Source: Bryobacteraceae bacterium (GTDB lineage Bacteria; Acidobacteriota; Terriglobia; Bryobacterales; Bryobacteraceae). Taken from it: DNA of 64,000 nt. The notes below the pieces were generated by a model, which saw nothing but the letters and a program-made list of their open reading frames with translations, had not been told where the DNA came from and did not search any database. Made by a program: the position numbers and the translations under genes. The stretch spans positions 1,550,001 to 1,614,000 of the forward strand of contig JAWKHH010000001.1 in NCBI GenBank assembly GCA_041394945.1, read 5' to 3'. This document shows positions 35,223 to 43,646 of the stretch, one piece after another (positions within the stretch are counted from its first letter, which is position 1; every line of letters starts with the position of its first letter).

Positions 35223-36251
35223 TTACTCTTCCGCCTGGACGGTGGCTTCGGCCGCGCGATGAATCTGGTTCAGGCGCATCTTCGTCGCCAGCAGCGCAAC
35301 AAAGCCCGCCATCCACAGCGGCATCGTGATCACCAGGAACAACACCGTGGCGAAGCCCGTGGCGTCGCCGCGGTCCACGCCGAACAATCGCAGCCCGACG
35401 ATAGTGAGCGCCTGAAAGGATCCCACGTTGCCGGGCGCCTGCGGAATCACCGTACCGAGCCGAAGCACGATCAACACCACCGTCGCCGCCCACGGCGATA
35501 GATCCATCCCGTATCCGCGGATCAGGAAGTAGATCGGGAGAACCTGCAACGCCAGATAGCCGAGGCTCAACACCGCGGCCCCGAGAAACGACGTGGCCCC
35601 GCCCATGAGGTGAACGCCATCGACGAGCGATACGAGGAACGAAGACCAGCGGCTTCGGGCCGCCGCCTCCCGCGCCGCCGGCTTGTGAAGCACCGCCAGC
35701 AGCATCAGTACGCTTGCGATCAGAAGGACAAAGAGAAGCACCTTCCCGCCCACGGTGAGGTATCGAGGCAGTTGCACGTAGCGTCCGGCGATCCAAAGGC
35801 CGAGGACGAGCCAGAAGCCGTCCAGCATCCGCTCGATGGCCGCCGACGTGATCACCACCGGGACGCGGATCCCGGTCCATCGGCTGAGAAGGTAGCACCG
35901 GATGACCTCGCCGCTACGAAACGGCAGCACTTCGTTGGCGAACAGGCCGATGTAGATCGCCTGAATCGACTTCCAGGCCCGGACTTTTGCCAACGGGCTG
36001 AGCAGCACGCTCCACCGCAGGCCCTGGCAGATGTACACGGCGATGTCGGCGCAGATCGCCAGCGTCACCCAATGCCATCGAATGGACACGAGCTTGGGAA
36101 GCTCCCGTTCCCAATCGAAGCCGTGGTAGACCCAAATCAGACACGCCACCGACACGCTGTACCCCAGGAGCGGGAACAACCAATGAGGCAGGCGGCGGCC
36201 TGAGGTCACGGGCGGAGCCGGCGGCTCCGAAACTGGGCGAGCGACGTCCAA
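35223..36251 (-). CDS. Lysylphosphatidylglycerol synthase-like/UPF0104 membrane protein
   Basis: 342 aa polytopic inner-membrane protein with about eight hydrophobic segments. It matches the LPG_synthase_TM (UPF0104) family: GLRWSVLLSPLAKVRAWKSI, IGLFANEVLPFRSGEVIRCYLLSRWTGI, GTVIPQAPGNVGSFQALTIVGL and TGFATVLFLVITMPLWMAGFV. The aminoacyl-transferase domain of true MprF is absent, so a lipid-handling or flippase-like role is more likely. The TTG start at 36251 directly follows the purK stop, and the SD-like GGAG lies in the last purK codons. Expression is therefore probably tied to purK, without an obvious functional link. Confidence 0.8.
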   Translation of the reverse strand: MDVARPVSEPPAPPVTSGRRLPHWLFPLLGYSVSVACLIWVYHGFDWERELPKLVSIRWHWVTLAICADIAVYICQGLRWSVLLSPLAKVRAWKSIQAIYIGLFANEVLPFRSGEVIRCYLLSRWTGIRVPVVITSAAIERMLDGFWLVLGLWIAGRYVQLPRYLTVGGKVLLFVLLIASVLMLLAVLHKPAAREAAARSRWSSFLVSLVDGVHLMGGATSFLGAAVLSLGYLALQVLPIYFLIRGYGMDLSPWAATVVLIVLRLGTVIPQAPGNVGSFQALTIVGLRLFGVDRGDATGFATVLFLVITMPLWMAGFVALLATKMRLNQIHRAAEATVQAEE

Positions 36252-37424
36252 CTACTCCATCATAGAGGTCGCCGCCGCCACCACGAGGGGCACGCTCCGC
36301 TCCCGCGCCGCCAACACCCGCCGGCGTGCCTCTTCCGGCGAATTCGCCAGCGCCGTCAGGTGGCCCATCTTACGGCCAGGCCGGGCTTCGGCCTTCCCGT
36401 ACAGGTGCAGTTTGACGCCTTCCACCGCCAGCGCTTCTTCCCACTGCGGTGGACAATCCGCCCAAAGATCTCCCAACAGGTTGGCCATCGCCGCCGGACG
36501 GAGCTGCTCGGTGGAGCCCAGCGGTAATCCGCAAACCGCGCGCACGTGCTGTTCAAACTGGCTGGTGACGCAGGCATCGATCGTAAAGTGCCCGCTGTTG
36601 TGGGGACGGGGAGCGATCTCGTTCACCATTACATCTCCGTCCCGCGTCACGAAGAACTCCACACACAGCAGTCCCACCGCGCCGAGCTGCTCCATCAGGT
36701 AGCGGGTGATCTCGAGCGCGGTCTGGCTGGCCGGCCGATTGAGCGATGCGGGCGCGATGGTGACGTCCAGGATATGCCGGCTGTGCTCATTGGAGACGAC
36801 GCCGAAATGGGCGAAGGAGCCGTCTTGGCCGCGGGCGGCGACAACCGAGACCTCCTGCTGATAATCGATATAACGTTCCAGGACGGCTTCGGCGGCGCCA
36901 AGCGCCTCCCATGCCCTGCCTAGGTCCTGCTCGGAAGCGACCTTCACCTGGCCCTTCCCGTCGTACCCGTAGCCGGCGGTTTTGAGGACGGCAGGCAGTC
37001 CCACGGCGGAGGCCGCTTCCCGGAGTTCCGCAGCCGAGCCCACCACGGCGAACGGAGCCACCGGCACGCCGCGCGAGGCCAGGAATGCTTTCTCCCGCTT
37101 CCTGTTCTGCGCGATCTGCAGGACTTGTCCGCCTGGGTACACCGGCACGATGTCTCCGGCGACCGCAGCGCACGATACCGGCACGTTCTCAAATTCAAAC
37201 GTGACGACGTCCACGCCGCGGGCGAATCGAGCCACGGCGTCCGAATCGCTCCACGGCGCACAGAATTCGAGGTCCGCCACTTGGCCCGCGGGCGTTCCGC
37301 TTTCGGGCGAAAAGACGTGCACGCGATAGTCCATGCGCCGCGCGGCGAGGGCGAACATCCGGCCCAACTGGCCGGATCCAAAAACGCCGATGGTGGAGCC
37401 GGGCCGGAGAAGGCGACGGGTCAC
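36252..37424 (-). CDS. purK: N5-carboxyaminoimidazole ribonucleotide synthase
   Basis: 390 aa ATP-grasp enzyme of purine synthesis. It uses ATP and bicarbonate to convert aminoimidazole ribonucleotide (AIR) into N5-CAIR. The N-terminal Rossmann-like start is STIGVFGSGQLGRMFALAARRMDYRVHVFSP. ATP-grasp motifs include LPAVLKTAGYGYDGKGQVKV, AEAVLERYIDYQQEVSVVAAR, LLCVEFFVTRDGDVMVNEIAPRPHNSGH and a C-terminal HLYGKAEARPGRKMGHLT. It overlaps purE by 4 bp (ATGA at 37421-37424), the classical purE-purK coupling. Confidence 0.95.
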   Translation of the reverse strand: MTRRLLRPGSTIGVFGSGQLGRMFALAARRMDYRVHVFSPESGTPAGQVADLEFCAPWSDSDAVARFARGVDVVTFEFENVPVSCAAVAGDIVPVYPGGQVLQIAQNRKREKAFLASRGVPVAPFAVVGSAAELREAASAVGLPAVLKTAGYGYDGKGQVKVASEQDLGRAWEALGAAEAVLERYIDYQQEVSVVAARGQDGSFAHFGVVSNEHSRHILDVTIAPASLNRPASQTALEITRYLMEQLGAVGLLCVEFFVTRDGDVMVNEIAPRPHNSGHFTIDACVTSQFEQHVRAVCGLPLGSTEQLRPAAMANLLGDLWADCPPQWEEALAVEGVKLHLYGKAEARPGRKMGHLTALANSPEEARRRVLAARERSVPLVVAAATSMME

Positions 37425-37927
37425 AGAGAATCCTCCATCACCTTGCGTGTTTGTCGCTCACGGAAACCGGCGAGTTTTTCGCGGAGCGCCGGACGCGTCG
37501 TGGCGAGAATCGCGACTGCGAGCAGCGCCGCATTCACCGCCCCGGCTTTGCCGATGGCAAGCGTCCCGACGGGGATCCCGGCCGGCATCTGGACTATCGA
37601 AAGCAGAGAGTCGACACCCCGCAGAACCGCGCTTTCAATCGGCACTCCCAACACCGGCACGGTGGTGTGAGCGGCCACCATCCCGGGAAGATGGGCCGCC
37701 CCTCCGGCCGCGGCGACAATCACTTCCAGGCCGGCATCCTGCGCTTCCCGCGCGAATGAGGCCATCAGGTCCGGGGTGCGGTGCGCCGAAACTATCTTGC
37801 ACAGGTGCGGCACGTCGAAGTCCGCCAGCATATCGGCGGCGTGGCGCATGGTCTCCCAATCCGAACGGCTGCCCATAATCACCGCCACCAGCGGCGTCTC
37901 GGCAGGTGAGCCGGTATCAGCGTGCAA
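37421..37927 (-). CDS. purE: N5-carboxyaminoimidazole ribonucleotide mutase
   Basis: About 168 aa class I PurE, which rearranges N5-CAIR to CAIR directly after PurK. Active-site segments are VAVIMGSRSDWETM, IVSAHRTPDLMASF, AAAGGAAHLPGMVAAHTTVPVLGVP and LLSIVQMPAGIPVGTLAIG. No ATG lies before the core. I place the start at TTG 37927, with GAGGGAG about 10 nt upstream; TTG 37951 and GTG 37888 are alternatives. Either TTG start lies inside the tail of the LamG gene (stop at 37917), so translation is probably coupled to it. Confidence 0.92.
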   Translation of the reverse strand: MHADTGSPAETPLVAVIMGSRSDWETMRHAADMLADFDVPHLCKIVSAHRTPDLMASFAREAQDAGLEVIVAAAGGAAHLPGMVAAHTTVPVLGVPIESAVLRGVDSLLSIVQMPAGIPVGTLAIGKAGAVNAALLAVAILATTRPALREKLAGFRERQTRKVMEDSL

Positions 37928-38735
37928 GTTGCAGTATCTCCCTCTCGGCAAGCACCCTATCGAAGATCATGACGTCATCCATCAGGCCGACGTAGCTCAC
38001 GCCAAGCCGGATGGCCGCCAGGTCCGGATTCCACTCGAACACTTCACCGATACCGCTGGCAAAGCCCATGCGGCGGCCGTCGAGATAGAGAGTGGCGCGC
38101 CCCTTGCCGCCGCCGAGCCCTTGATGCGTGATGAGAACGTGGGTCCAGCGGCCGGCAGCGAACGGAGGCCGGCGAACCACGGTAAGGCGCCGCAGGAAAG
38201 CCGGATTCTTGTCAGCAGGAACGTCGTTCGGATTCCACGACTTCAATTCCCCGAACACCCCAAGGCGAAAGTGACGGGGCTTGTCGTCACGCGTGAAGTC
38301 CACCCAAATGGCGGAATCGTTGTACGCGCTGTCGGTGACCTGAATCGGATCGCAATAGCCGGGCTCGAGATCCTTGTCCGGATCGAGGCGCAGGAAGAAC
38401 GAGATCGTGCCCGTCCAGTTTCCGGGCCGGAACGGTACGTTGTCCGCCGCCCGGTAGAACACGGCATTTTCGTTCTTTGCCGAAAAGCGAAGCGCGCCGG
38501 ACCCGTTGCGCCCCGCGCCGGGAGCGAGAGAGACGCGCGGCGCCTGGGCAAGCCCGGGCACGGCCTTGCTCTGTTCTTTGTAGGACGGCGCGGAATAGAT
38601 TCCGCGGTCTCCGCGCGCCACCGCCGCGTCGGTCGTCTCGAAGGACGCGTGGAACGTCAGCCCTCCAGGAACCTCCGCATTGACGAGCGCGGCAACCGCC
38701 GCCGCCAGCAGCGATCGTCGAACGACACTTGCCAT
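37917..38735 (-). CDS. Secreted LamG/concanavalin-A-like domain protein
   Basis: 272 aa from ATG 38735, which has GGAGA seven bases upstream; the frame is open further but reads as shadow. Signal peptide MASVVRRSLLAAAVAALVNAEV. The mature protein is one LamG-like jelly roll. Segments include GLTFHASFETTDAAVARG, ALRFSAKNENAVFYRAADNVP, GTISFFLRLDPDKDLEPGY, GRWTHVLITHQGLGGGKGRATLYLDGRRMG and AIRLGVSYVGLMDDVMIFDRVL. It is probably a carbohydrate- or surface-binding module without catalysis. It lies 29 bp after the ankyrin gene and overlaps purE. Confidence 0.8.
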   Translation of the reverse strand: MASVVRRSLLAAAVAALVNAEVPGGLTFHASFETTDAAVARGDRGIYSAPSYKEQSKAVPGLAQAPRVSLAPGAGRNGSGALRFSAKNENAVFYRAADNVPFRPGNWTGTISFFLRLDPDKDLEPGYCDPIQVTDSAYNDSAIWVDFTRDDKPRHFRLGVFGELKSWNPNDVPADKNPAFLRRLTVVRRPPFAAGRWTHVLITHQGLGGGKGRATLYLDGRRMGFASGIGEVFEWNPDLAAIRLGVSYVGLMDDVMIFDRVLAEREILQLAR

Positions 38736-38764
38736 ACGTTTCTCCGGGTTTACCATGGAGCCGA

Positions 38765-39928
38765 TCAGTCGCGCAACAGGTTGGCGGATTCCTTCTGTCC
38801 CTGCGCCTCGGCGAGATCGAGCGCCGTGTGTCCCGTTTTGTCGCGCAAGGTCCGGTCCGCGCCGGCCGCAAGCAGGACCATCACCGTCGCCGCACGGCCC
38901 CACGACGCCGCCAGATGGAGCGCCGACGCCCCGGACTCCTGGTCGCGAGCGTTCACATCGGCGCCCCGGGAGAGCAGATATTCCACCATCGCCGCATGCC
39001 CCGATAACGCCGCATCGTGCAGAGGTGTGGCCCCGGCGGCGTTGCGGCCGTTCACCGCGGCCCCATGCTCCACGAGCAGCCGCGCTACTTCGATGTGCCC
39101 CTTCAGCGCCGCATCGTGCAACAGGTGCGGGTCCGCCGTGGACATGCCGCGCGAGAGATAGAGGTCCACCATTTCGACATGGCCTCGGATCACCGCTTGC
39201 TGGAGCAGGCCGGATGGAGGCGCGATGTTCTTTTTCGCGCGCGCATCCAGTAGGAGCGCGACCACGGCAGCGTGCCGGAACCGGGCGGCTTCTGCGAGCG
39301 GGTCCGCTGCGGCGGCCGGGGCGGGATCGGCGCCCGCCGCGAGCAGGAGTTCAACCACATCGGCGTGGCCGCGCGTGGAGGCCTGGATCAGCGCGCCACC
39401 CGGCCGCGCGCCACGGCCGAGCAGGAGCTTCACCACCGCGGCCTCCCCTTTCCATGCGGCTTCGGAGAGCGCCGTGACCCCGGAGGCGTCCGGCAAGTCG
39501 ACGGGAAGCCCCGCGTCGAGCAGCAGCGCGACCAGTTCCGGAAAGCCGCGGTTGGCGGCCAGATGGAGCGCGGTTGCGCCGGAGCCGGAGACGGCGTTCA
39601 GCTTCGCGCCGCGGGCCAGCAGCAGCTTGGCGATACCGGGGTGACTGGTGATCACGGCGTAGTGCAGCGGCGTGGAACCGCCTTCGCGGTGCGCCAGGTT
39701 CGGATCGGCGCCATGGTCGAGAAGCATACGGACGATGCCTTCATCGCCCGCCCAGCATGCGTCGTGCAGAGCGGTGCCGCCGAGAGCATCGCGCTGGTTT
39801 ACGGGCGTTCCGGAGCGCAGGAGGCGCTCCACCGCGGCCTTATCGCCGGCTCGCACGGCGGAGTGGAGCTCGCCGGCGCGGACAATAGCCGCGGCGAGCA
39901 GCAGGATGAGGATGAGCGTCCGCCGCAC
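38765..39928 (-). CDS. Secreted ankyrin-repeat protein
   Basis: 387 aa. Starts with GTG behind GAGGA; signal peptide MRRTLILILLLAAAIVRAGE. The rest is about eleven ankyrin repeats of about 33 residues. Canonical units include GGTALHDACWAGDEGIVRML, GSTPLHYAVITSHPGIAKLL, GATALHLAANRGFPELVALL and GATPLHDAALSGHAAMVEYL. There is no enzymatic domain. It probably acts as a periplasmic or extracellular protein-binding scaffold; a TonB/importin-type or host-interaction role cannot be judged. It is first gene of a minus-strand run into LamG-purE-purK, and its start is 136 bp from the divergent TonB receptor gene. Confidence 0.88.
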   Translation of the reverse strand: MRRTLILILLLAAAIVRAGELHSAVRAGDKAAVERLLRSGTPVNQRDALGGTALHDACWAGDEGIVRMLLDHGADPNLAHREGGSTPLHYAVITSHPGIAKLLLARGAKLNAVSGSGATALHLAANRGFPELVALLLDAGLPVDLPDASGVTALSEAAWKGEAAVVKLLLGRGARPGGALIQASTRGHADVVELLLAAGADPAPAAAADPLAEAARFRHAAVVALLLDARAKKNIAPPSGLLQQAVIRGHVEMVDLYLSRGMSTADPHLLHDAALKGHIEVARLLVEHGAAVNGRNAAGATPLHDAALSGHAAMVEYLLSRGADVNARDQESGASALHLAASWGRAATVMVLLAAGADRTLRDKTGHTALDLAEAQGQKESANLLRD

Positions 39929-39938
39929 TGATCCTCAT

Positions 39939-39954
39939 GGTAACCGACGTTACC
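39939..39954. promoter_or_regulatory. Palindromic site between ankyrin and TonB-receptor genes
   Basis: GGTAAC-CGAC-GTTACC is a perfect 6-bp inverted repeat with a 4-bp spacer. It lies 11 bp upstream of the ankyrin GTG and about 37 bp before the TonB-gene -35 box. Its shape suits a dimeric repressor or activator acting on both genes. No regulator gene is adjacent. Confidence 0.4.
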
Positions 39955-39990
39955 AAACGCCCCAGGTATACGTTTACGTTCATATTTGTA

Positions 39991-40019
39991 TTGACTGTGT
40001 TTAATGAACGTTATATGGT
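39991..40019 (+). promoter_or_regulatory. Putative sigma-70 promoter of the second TonB receptor gene
   Basis: TTGACT (39991-39996) and TATGGT (40014-40019) at 17-bp spacing, in a locally A+T-rich stretch. The leader then carries CAGGAGAT just before ATG 40065. The alternative -10 boxes TTATAT/TATATG have shorter spacing. Confidence 0.5.
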
Positions 40020-40064
40020 TTTTCAATAGAACCTGCTGGCAACAGCAAAATTCAGGAGATCTTA

Positions 40065-43000
40065 ATGCACCTTGTGAGAATCGCCGCCACGTTCGCCATT
40101 GTGTCCACGTTGTTCGCCCAGGGCGAGCGCGGAACCTTCAACGGCACCATTGGGGACCCCACTGGCGCCGTTATCCCGGCCGCGGCGGTAAAAGCGCGAA
40201 ACACAGCCACTGGCGTCGAGTCGACGTCCGAGACGACGTCGGCCGGCGTATACCGGATGCCCTACCTGCCGCCGGGAACCTACACGATCACCGTAACCGC
40301 GCCCGGCTTCAAGACATCGGTCCGTGAGAACGTCGTACTCGCGGTGGCTCAGACACTGACGATCGACTTCACGCTGGAAGTCGGGCAGGTGAGCGATTCC
40401 GTAACCGTGTCGAGCGAGCCGCCGCTGCTCGAGACCGGCACGGCCGAGATCGGCTCCTACGTTTCGAAAAAGGAATTCGACACGTGGCCGATCACCGTCG
40501 GCGACGGCAGGCGCCAAATCCAGCAGTTCATCTTCACGTCGCTTCCAGGCACCGTCGGCAGTACGTTTCAAGGCTCGATCAATGGCGGACAATACTACTC
40601 GCACGAAATCCTCGTAGACGGCATCTCCGTCGGCCGCTTCGATCTGCAGGGAGGCTCCAACAACGAGTTCAGCCCTTCGGCGGAATCGATATCCGAGTTC
40701 AAATTGCAGACTGGCACCGTGAGCGCGCAGTACACCGGCGCGCAAACATCGGTGGCCAACTTCGCCACCAAGAGCGGCACCAACGAGATCCACGGCAGCG
40801 CCTACTACTACATCCAGAACGACGCCCTGCGGGCGAACGGCTGGAACAACAACGCCTCCGGGATACCACGGCAACCGTTCAAGCAGAACAACTACGGTTA
40901 CTCGGTGGGCGGCCCTGTCTTCATCCCGAAGGTTTACGACGGGCGCAACAAGTCGTTTTTCTACCACAACCTCGAGCGGACCAAGGTCAAGAACTACACC
41001 TCCACCGGGTTCTCCACGCTCCCGATGCCGGACTTCAAACGGGGCGATTTCTCGCGCCTCTTCGATACCGGGTTCACGGGGAACGATTCGTCGGGCACGA
41101 TGGCCGGGACCGATGCCGCCGGCCGAGCGGTTCGCTTCGGCGCTATCTATGACCCGAACTCGGCGCGGCAGGTGGGCAACACCTGGGTTCGCGATCCCTT
41201 CCCTGGCAACATCGTTCCTCAGAACCGCTGGAGCCCGGTGAGCAGCAAGATCGTCAACGATGTCGGGATCGACGATCCGCTGTTCGATACAATGCTCCGC
41301 AACATTCCCAACCTCGGCGCATGCTGCCCGAACTTCGACGAGTGGATGCTTACCCTCAAGGGCGACCACAACTTCAATTCCGCCCATCGCGTCTCGGCGC
41401 TGTTCAACCGCAACTTCCGGGAGCGGAACAATTCGCCGGGCGGCCGTTGGGGGGTTCCGCCCGGCCGGCCCACCGGCGTCTATCAACTGCAGAAGACACC
41501 GGGCACGATGGTTCGTTTCTCCTACGACTCCACGCTCGCGCCGACCATCCTGAATCACTTCGCGGTGGGCTACAACCGCTTCGGGAACAATAATGAGAGC
41601 GTCTTTGTCGATCAGGACTGGCCGCAGCAGCTAGGCATCCAGAACGTCCCCGGGACGCACTTCCCGGTGCTCACCTTCGGCGGACAGCCGTTCCAAGGCG
41701 GCGGCATCGGCGCCGGCGGACGGCTCGGGTCCGGAAACCGCGGAGGGTCGTACAACGGCTCGACCATCCTCCAGGACGACATCACGCTCATCCGCGGGAA
41801 GCACAACTTCAAGATGGGCTTCGAGCATCGGCGCTACTACTACAACATCCGCAGCAAGTCCGGCTCCGGAGACTTCAACTTCTCGCCGAACCAGACCGCG
41901 CAGCCGGGCTTTATCAATCAGACGGGACACTCGTTCGCGAGCTTCCTTCTCGGCGCGGTGAACAACACCAGCCGGTCCATCACGCCCGTCAACTTCGGCT
42001 ATCGCTGGCGCAACGCCGGGTTCTATTTCATGGACGACTGGAAAGCCACCCGCAAGTTGACCTTCAATCTAGGCCTTCGCTGGGAGGTCACGGGCGGACT
42101 CGTGGAGGTTGCGGGGCGCATGTCCGGAGCCGGTTTGGGTACAACGAATCCCGGCGCCGGGAACCGGGCCGGCGCACTCGTGTTCGTCGACGATCTCAGC
42201 CGCCGTGGATTCCAGGACACCTACTGGTTCCAGATCTCGCCGAAATTCGGCTTCGCCTACCAATTCAACGAAAAACTCGTGATGCGCGGCGGATACGGCA
42301 TCAACAACCAGCCGCCGAACATGAACGGATTCTCGTTCCCGGGCACGCTCGGCTACAGCGGATCGATCGCCGTCAACTCCGGAAACACCGCCCTGCGATT
42401 CATTGAGGAGCCGGTGATGTATCTCCAGGATCGCTATCCGGACTTCACGGCTTCGCTGCCGAACAAGAACCCCGCTCTCTCGAACAACCTCGGAATCGGC
42501 TACATTGCGAGGGATTCCAACCGGCTCGGCTACACGCAGAACTGGAACTACGGGTTCCAATATCAACTGCCCGCGGCCACGGTGCTCGAGGTGAACTACG
42601 TCGGCAACAAGGGCACCCGGCTCGAAGCCAACGGCCTCGACAACCTGAATGCCCTTCCGTCGACGCTGCTGTCGATGGGGAACGTCCTCGGGGAACAGTG
42701 GTCGCCCGCAACCGGTATTCCGCAGCCCTATCCCGGCTTTGCGGGATCGGTGACTCGCGCGCTGTCTCCCTACCCGCAGTTCTCGAGCGTCGGTCAGATC
42801 TTCGCCAACTTCGGAACATCGTTCTACAATTCGCTGCAGGTTCAGGCCACGCGGCACTTCCGGAACGGTCTCGCGATTCTGGGCGCCTACACGTGGTCCA
42901 AGGCGATCGCCTTGAATTCGAGTGCAATTGACGGCGAATCCGCGGCCGACACCTTCAACCGCGGCCTGGAGCGCAGCATCGCTTCGTTCCACATCCCACA

Positions 43001-43577
43001 CTTCGCCAAGCTCACCTGGATCTACGAACTGCCCATCGGGCCCGGCAAGGCGCTCAACATCGGCGGCGTCGCCGGCAAGGTAATCGGCGGATGGCAGCTC
43101 ACTGGCAACCACCAGTTCCGCACCGGCAACCCGATCGGGATCGGAACCGGCGGGATCACCAATCCGGTGGGCGCCGCGCGCGCGGACCTGATCACCGGAG
43201 TTCCAGTAGTGCTCAACGGCGCCGCGCCCATCAACTTCCGCGGCGTACGCGGTGGAGAAACCTACCTGAACCGGGCCGCGTTCGCCAACCCGCCCGTCCA
43301 CCCGGGCGGCCGCAATGTGATCACGCGCCTCGGCACTCTGCCGGACCGGCTGCCGAATATCCGCGACAGCCACTTCGTCAACGAAGACCTCGGGCTCGAA
43401 AAGATCTTCCAGATCGACGAGCACCGCAGCGTGGAACTGCGAGGCGTCTTCCTCAACCCGTTCAACCGCCACACCCGCAGCGGGCTCGTCACCAACATCA
43501 CGGACCCCAACTTCGGGCAGTTCACCGGCGCCTCCGGACAGCGGAACGTCGAACTCTCGCTCCGAATCACCTTCTAG
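40065..43577 (+). CDS. Oar-like TonB-dependent outer-membrane receptor
   Basis: 1170 aa. Signal peptide MHLVRIAATFAIVSTLFAQG. A carboxypeptidase-regulatory-like domain follows (GTFNGTIGDPTGAVIPAAAV to YTITVTAPGFKTSVRENV). The plug region holds DSVTVSSEPPLLETGTAEIG, GSINGGQYYSHEILVDGIS and SESISEFKLQTGTVSAQYTG. A long barrel ends with the Phe-terminal strand NVELSLRITF. It is related in architecture to the 23193-26453 receptor but clearly different in sequence. The start follows a clear SD. The unit is bounded by a promoter upstream and a strong terminator downstream, so it is monocistronic. The transported ligand is unknown; a plant- or soil-polymer fragment is plausible for this lineage. Confidence 0.92.
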   Translation: MHLVRIAATFAIVSTLFAQGERGTFNGTIGDPTGAVIPAAAVKARNTATGVESTSETTSAGVYRMPYLPPGTYTITVTAPGFKTSVRENVVLAVAQTLTIDFTLEVGQVSDSVTVSSEPPLLETGTAEIGSYVSKKEFDTWPITVGDGRRQIQQFIFTSLPGTVGSTFQGSINGGQYYSHEILVDGISVGRFDLQGGSNNEFSPSAESISEFKLQTGTVSAQYTGAQTSVANFATKSGTNEIHGSAYYYIQNDALRANGWNNNASGIPRQPFKQNNYGYSVGGPVFIPKVYDGRNKSFFYHNLERTKVKNYTSTGFSTLPMPDFKRGDFSRLFDTGFTGNDSSGTMAGTDAAGRAVRFGAIYDPNSARQVGNTWVRDPFPGNIVPQNRWSPVSSKIVNDVGIDDPLFDTMLRNIPNLGACCPNFDEWMLTLKGDHNFNSAHRVSALFNRNFRERNNSPGGRWGVPPGRPTGVYQLQKTPGTMVRFSYDSTLAPTILNHFAVGYNRFGNNNESVFVDQDWPQQLGIQNVPGTHFPVLTFGGQPFQGGGIGAGGRLGSGNRGGSYNGSTILQDDITLIRGKHNFKMGFEHRRYYYNIRSKSGSGDFNFSPNQTAQPGFINQTGHSFASFLLGAVNNTSRSITPVNFGYRWRNAGFYFMDDWKATRKLTFNLGLRWEVTGGLVEVAGRMSGAGLGTTNPGAGNRAGALVFVDDLSRRGFQDTYWFQISPKFGFAYQFNEKLVMRGGYGINNQPPNMNGFSFPGTLGYSGSIAVNSGNTALRFIEEPVMYLQDRYPDFTASLPNKNPALSNNLGIGYIARDSNRLGYTQNWNYGFQYQLPAATVLEVNYVGNKGTRLEANGLDNLNALPSTLLSMGNVLGEQWSPATGIPQPYPGFAGSVTRALSPYPQFSSVGQIFANFGTSFYNSLQVQATRHFRNGLAILGAYTWSKAIALNSSAIDGESAADTFNRGLERSIASFHIPHFAKLTWIYELPIGPGKALNIGGVAGKVIGGWQLTGNHQFRTGNPIGIGTGGITNPVGAARADLITGVPVVLNGAAPINFRGVRGGETYLNRAAFANPPVHPGGRNVITRLGTLPDRLPNIRDSHFVNEDLGLEKIFQIDEHRSVELRGVFLNPFNRHTRSGLVTNITDPNFGQFTGASGQRNVELSLRITF

Positions 43578-43600
43578 ACGGCGCGAGGACAAGAACATCC

Positions 43601-43632
43601 GGAGGGCGATCATGAATCGCCCTCCATTTTTT
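43601..43632 (+). terminator. Intrinsic terminator of the second TonB receptor gene
   Basis: Perfect 10-bp stem GGAGGGCGAT (43601-43610), 5-nt loop CATGA, and ATCGCCCTCC (43616-43625), followed by A and six T. It begins 23 bp after the receptor stop and also separates it from the convergent NmrA-type gene. Confidence 0.93.
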
Positions 43633-43646
43633 CTTTGTCGAGCGGC

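Noticed and set aside
42069..43613. 514-aa minus-strand open frame opposite the second TonB receptor
   Set aside because: It is antisense to the barrel of a well-supported receptor and would read through the receptor's terminator hairpin; no motifs.
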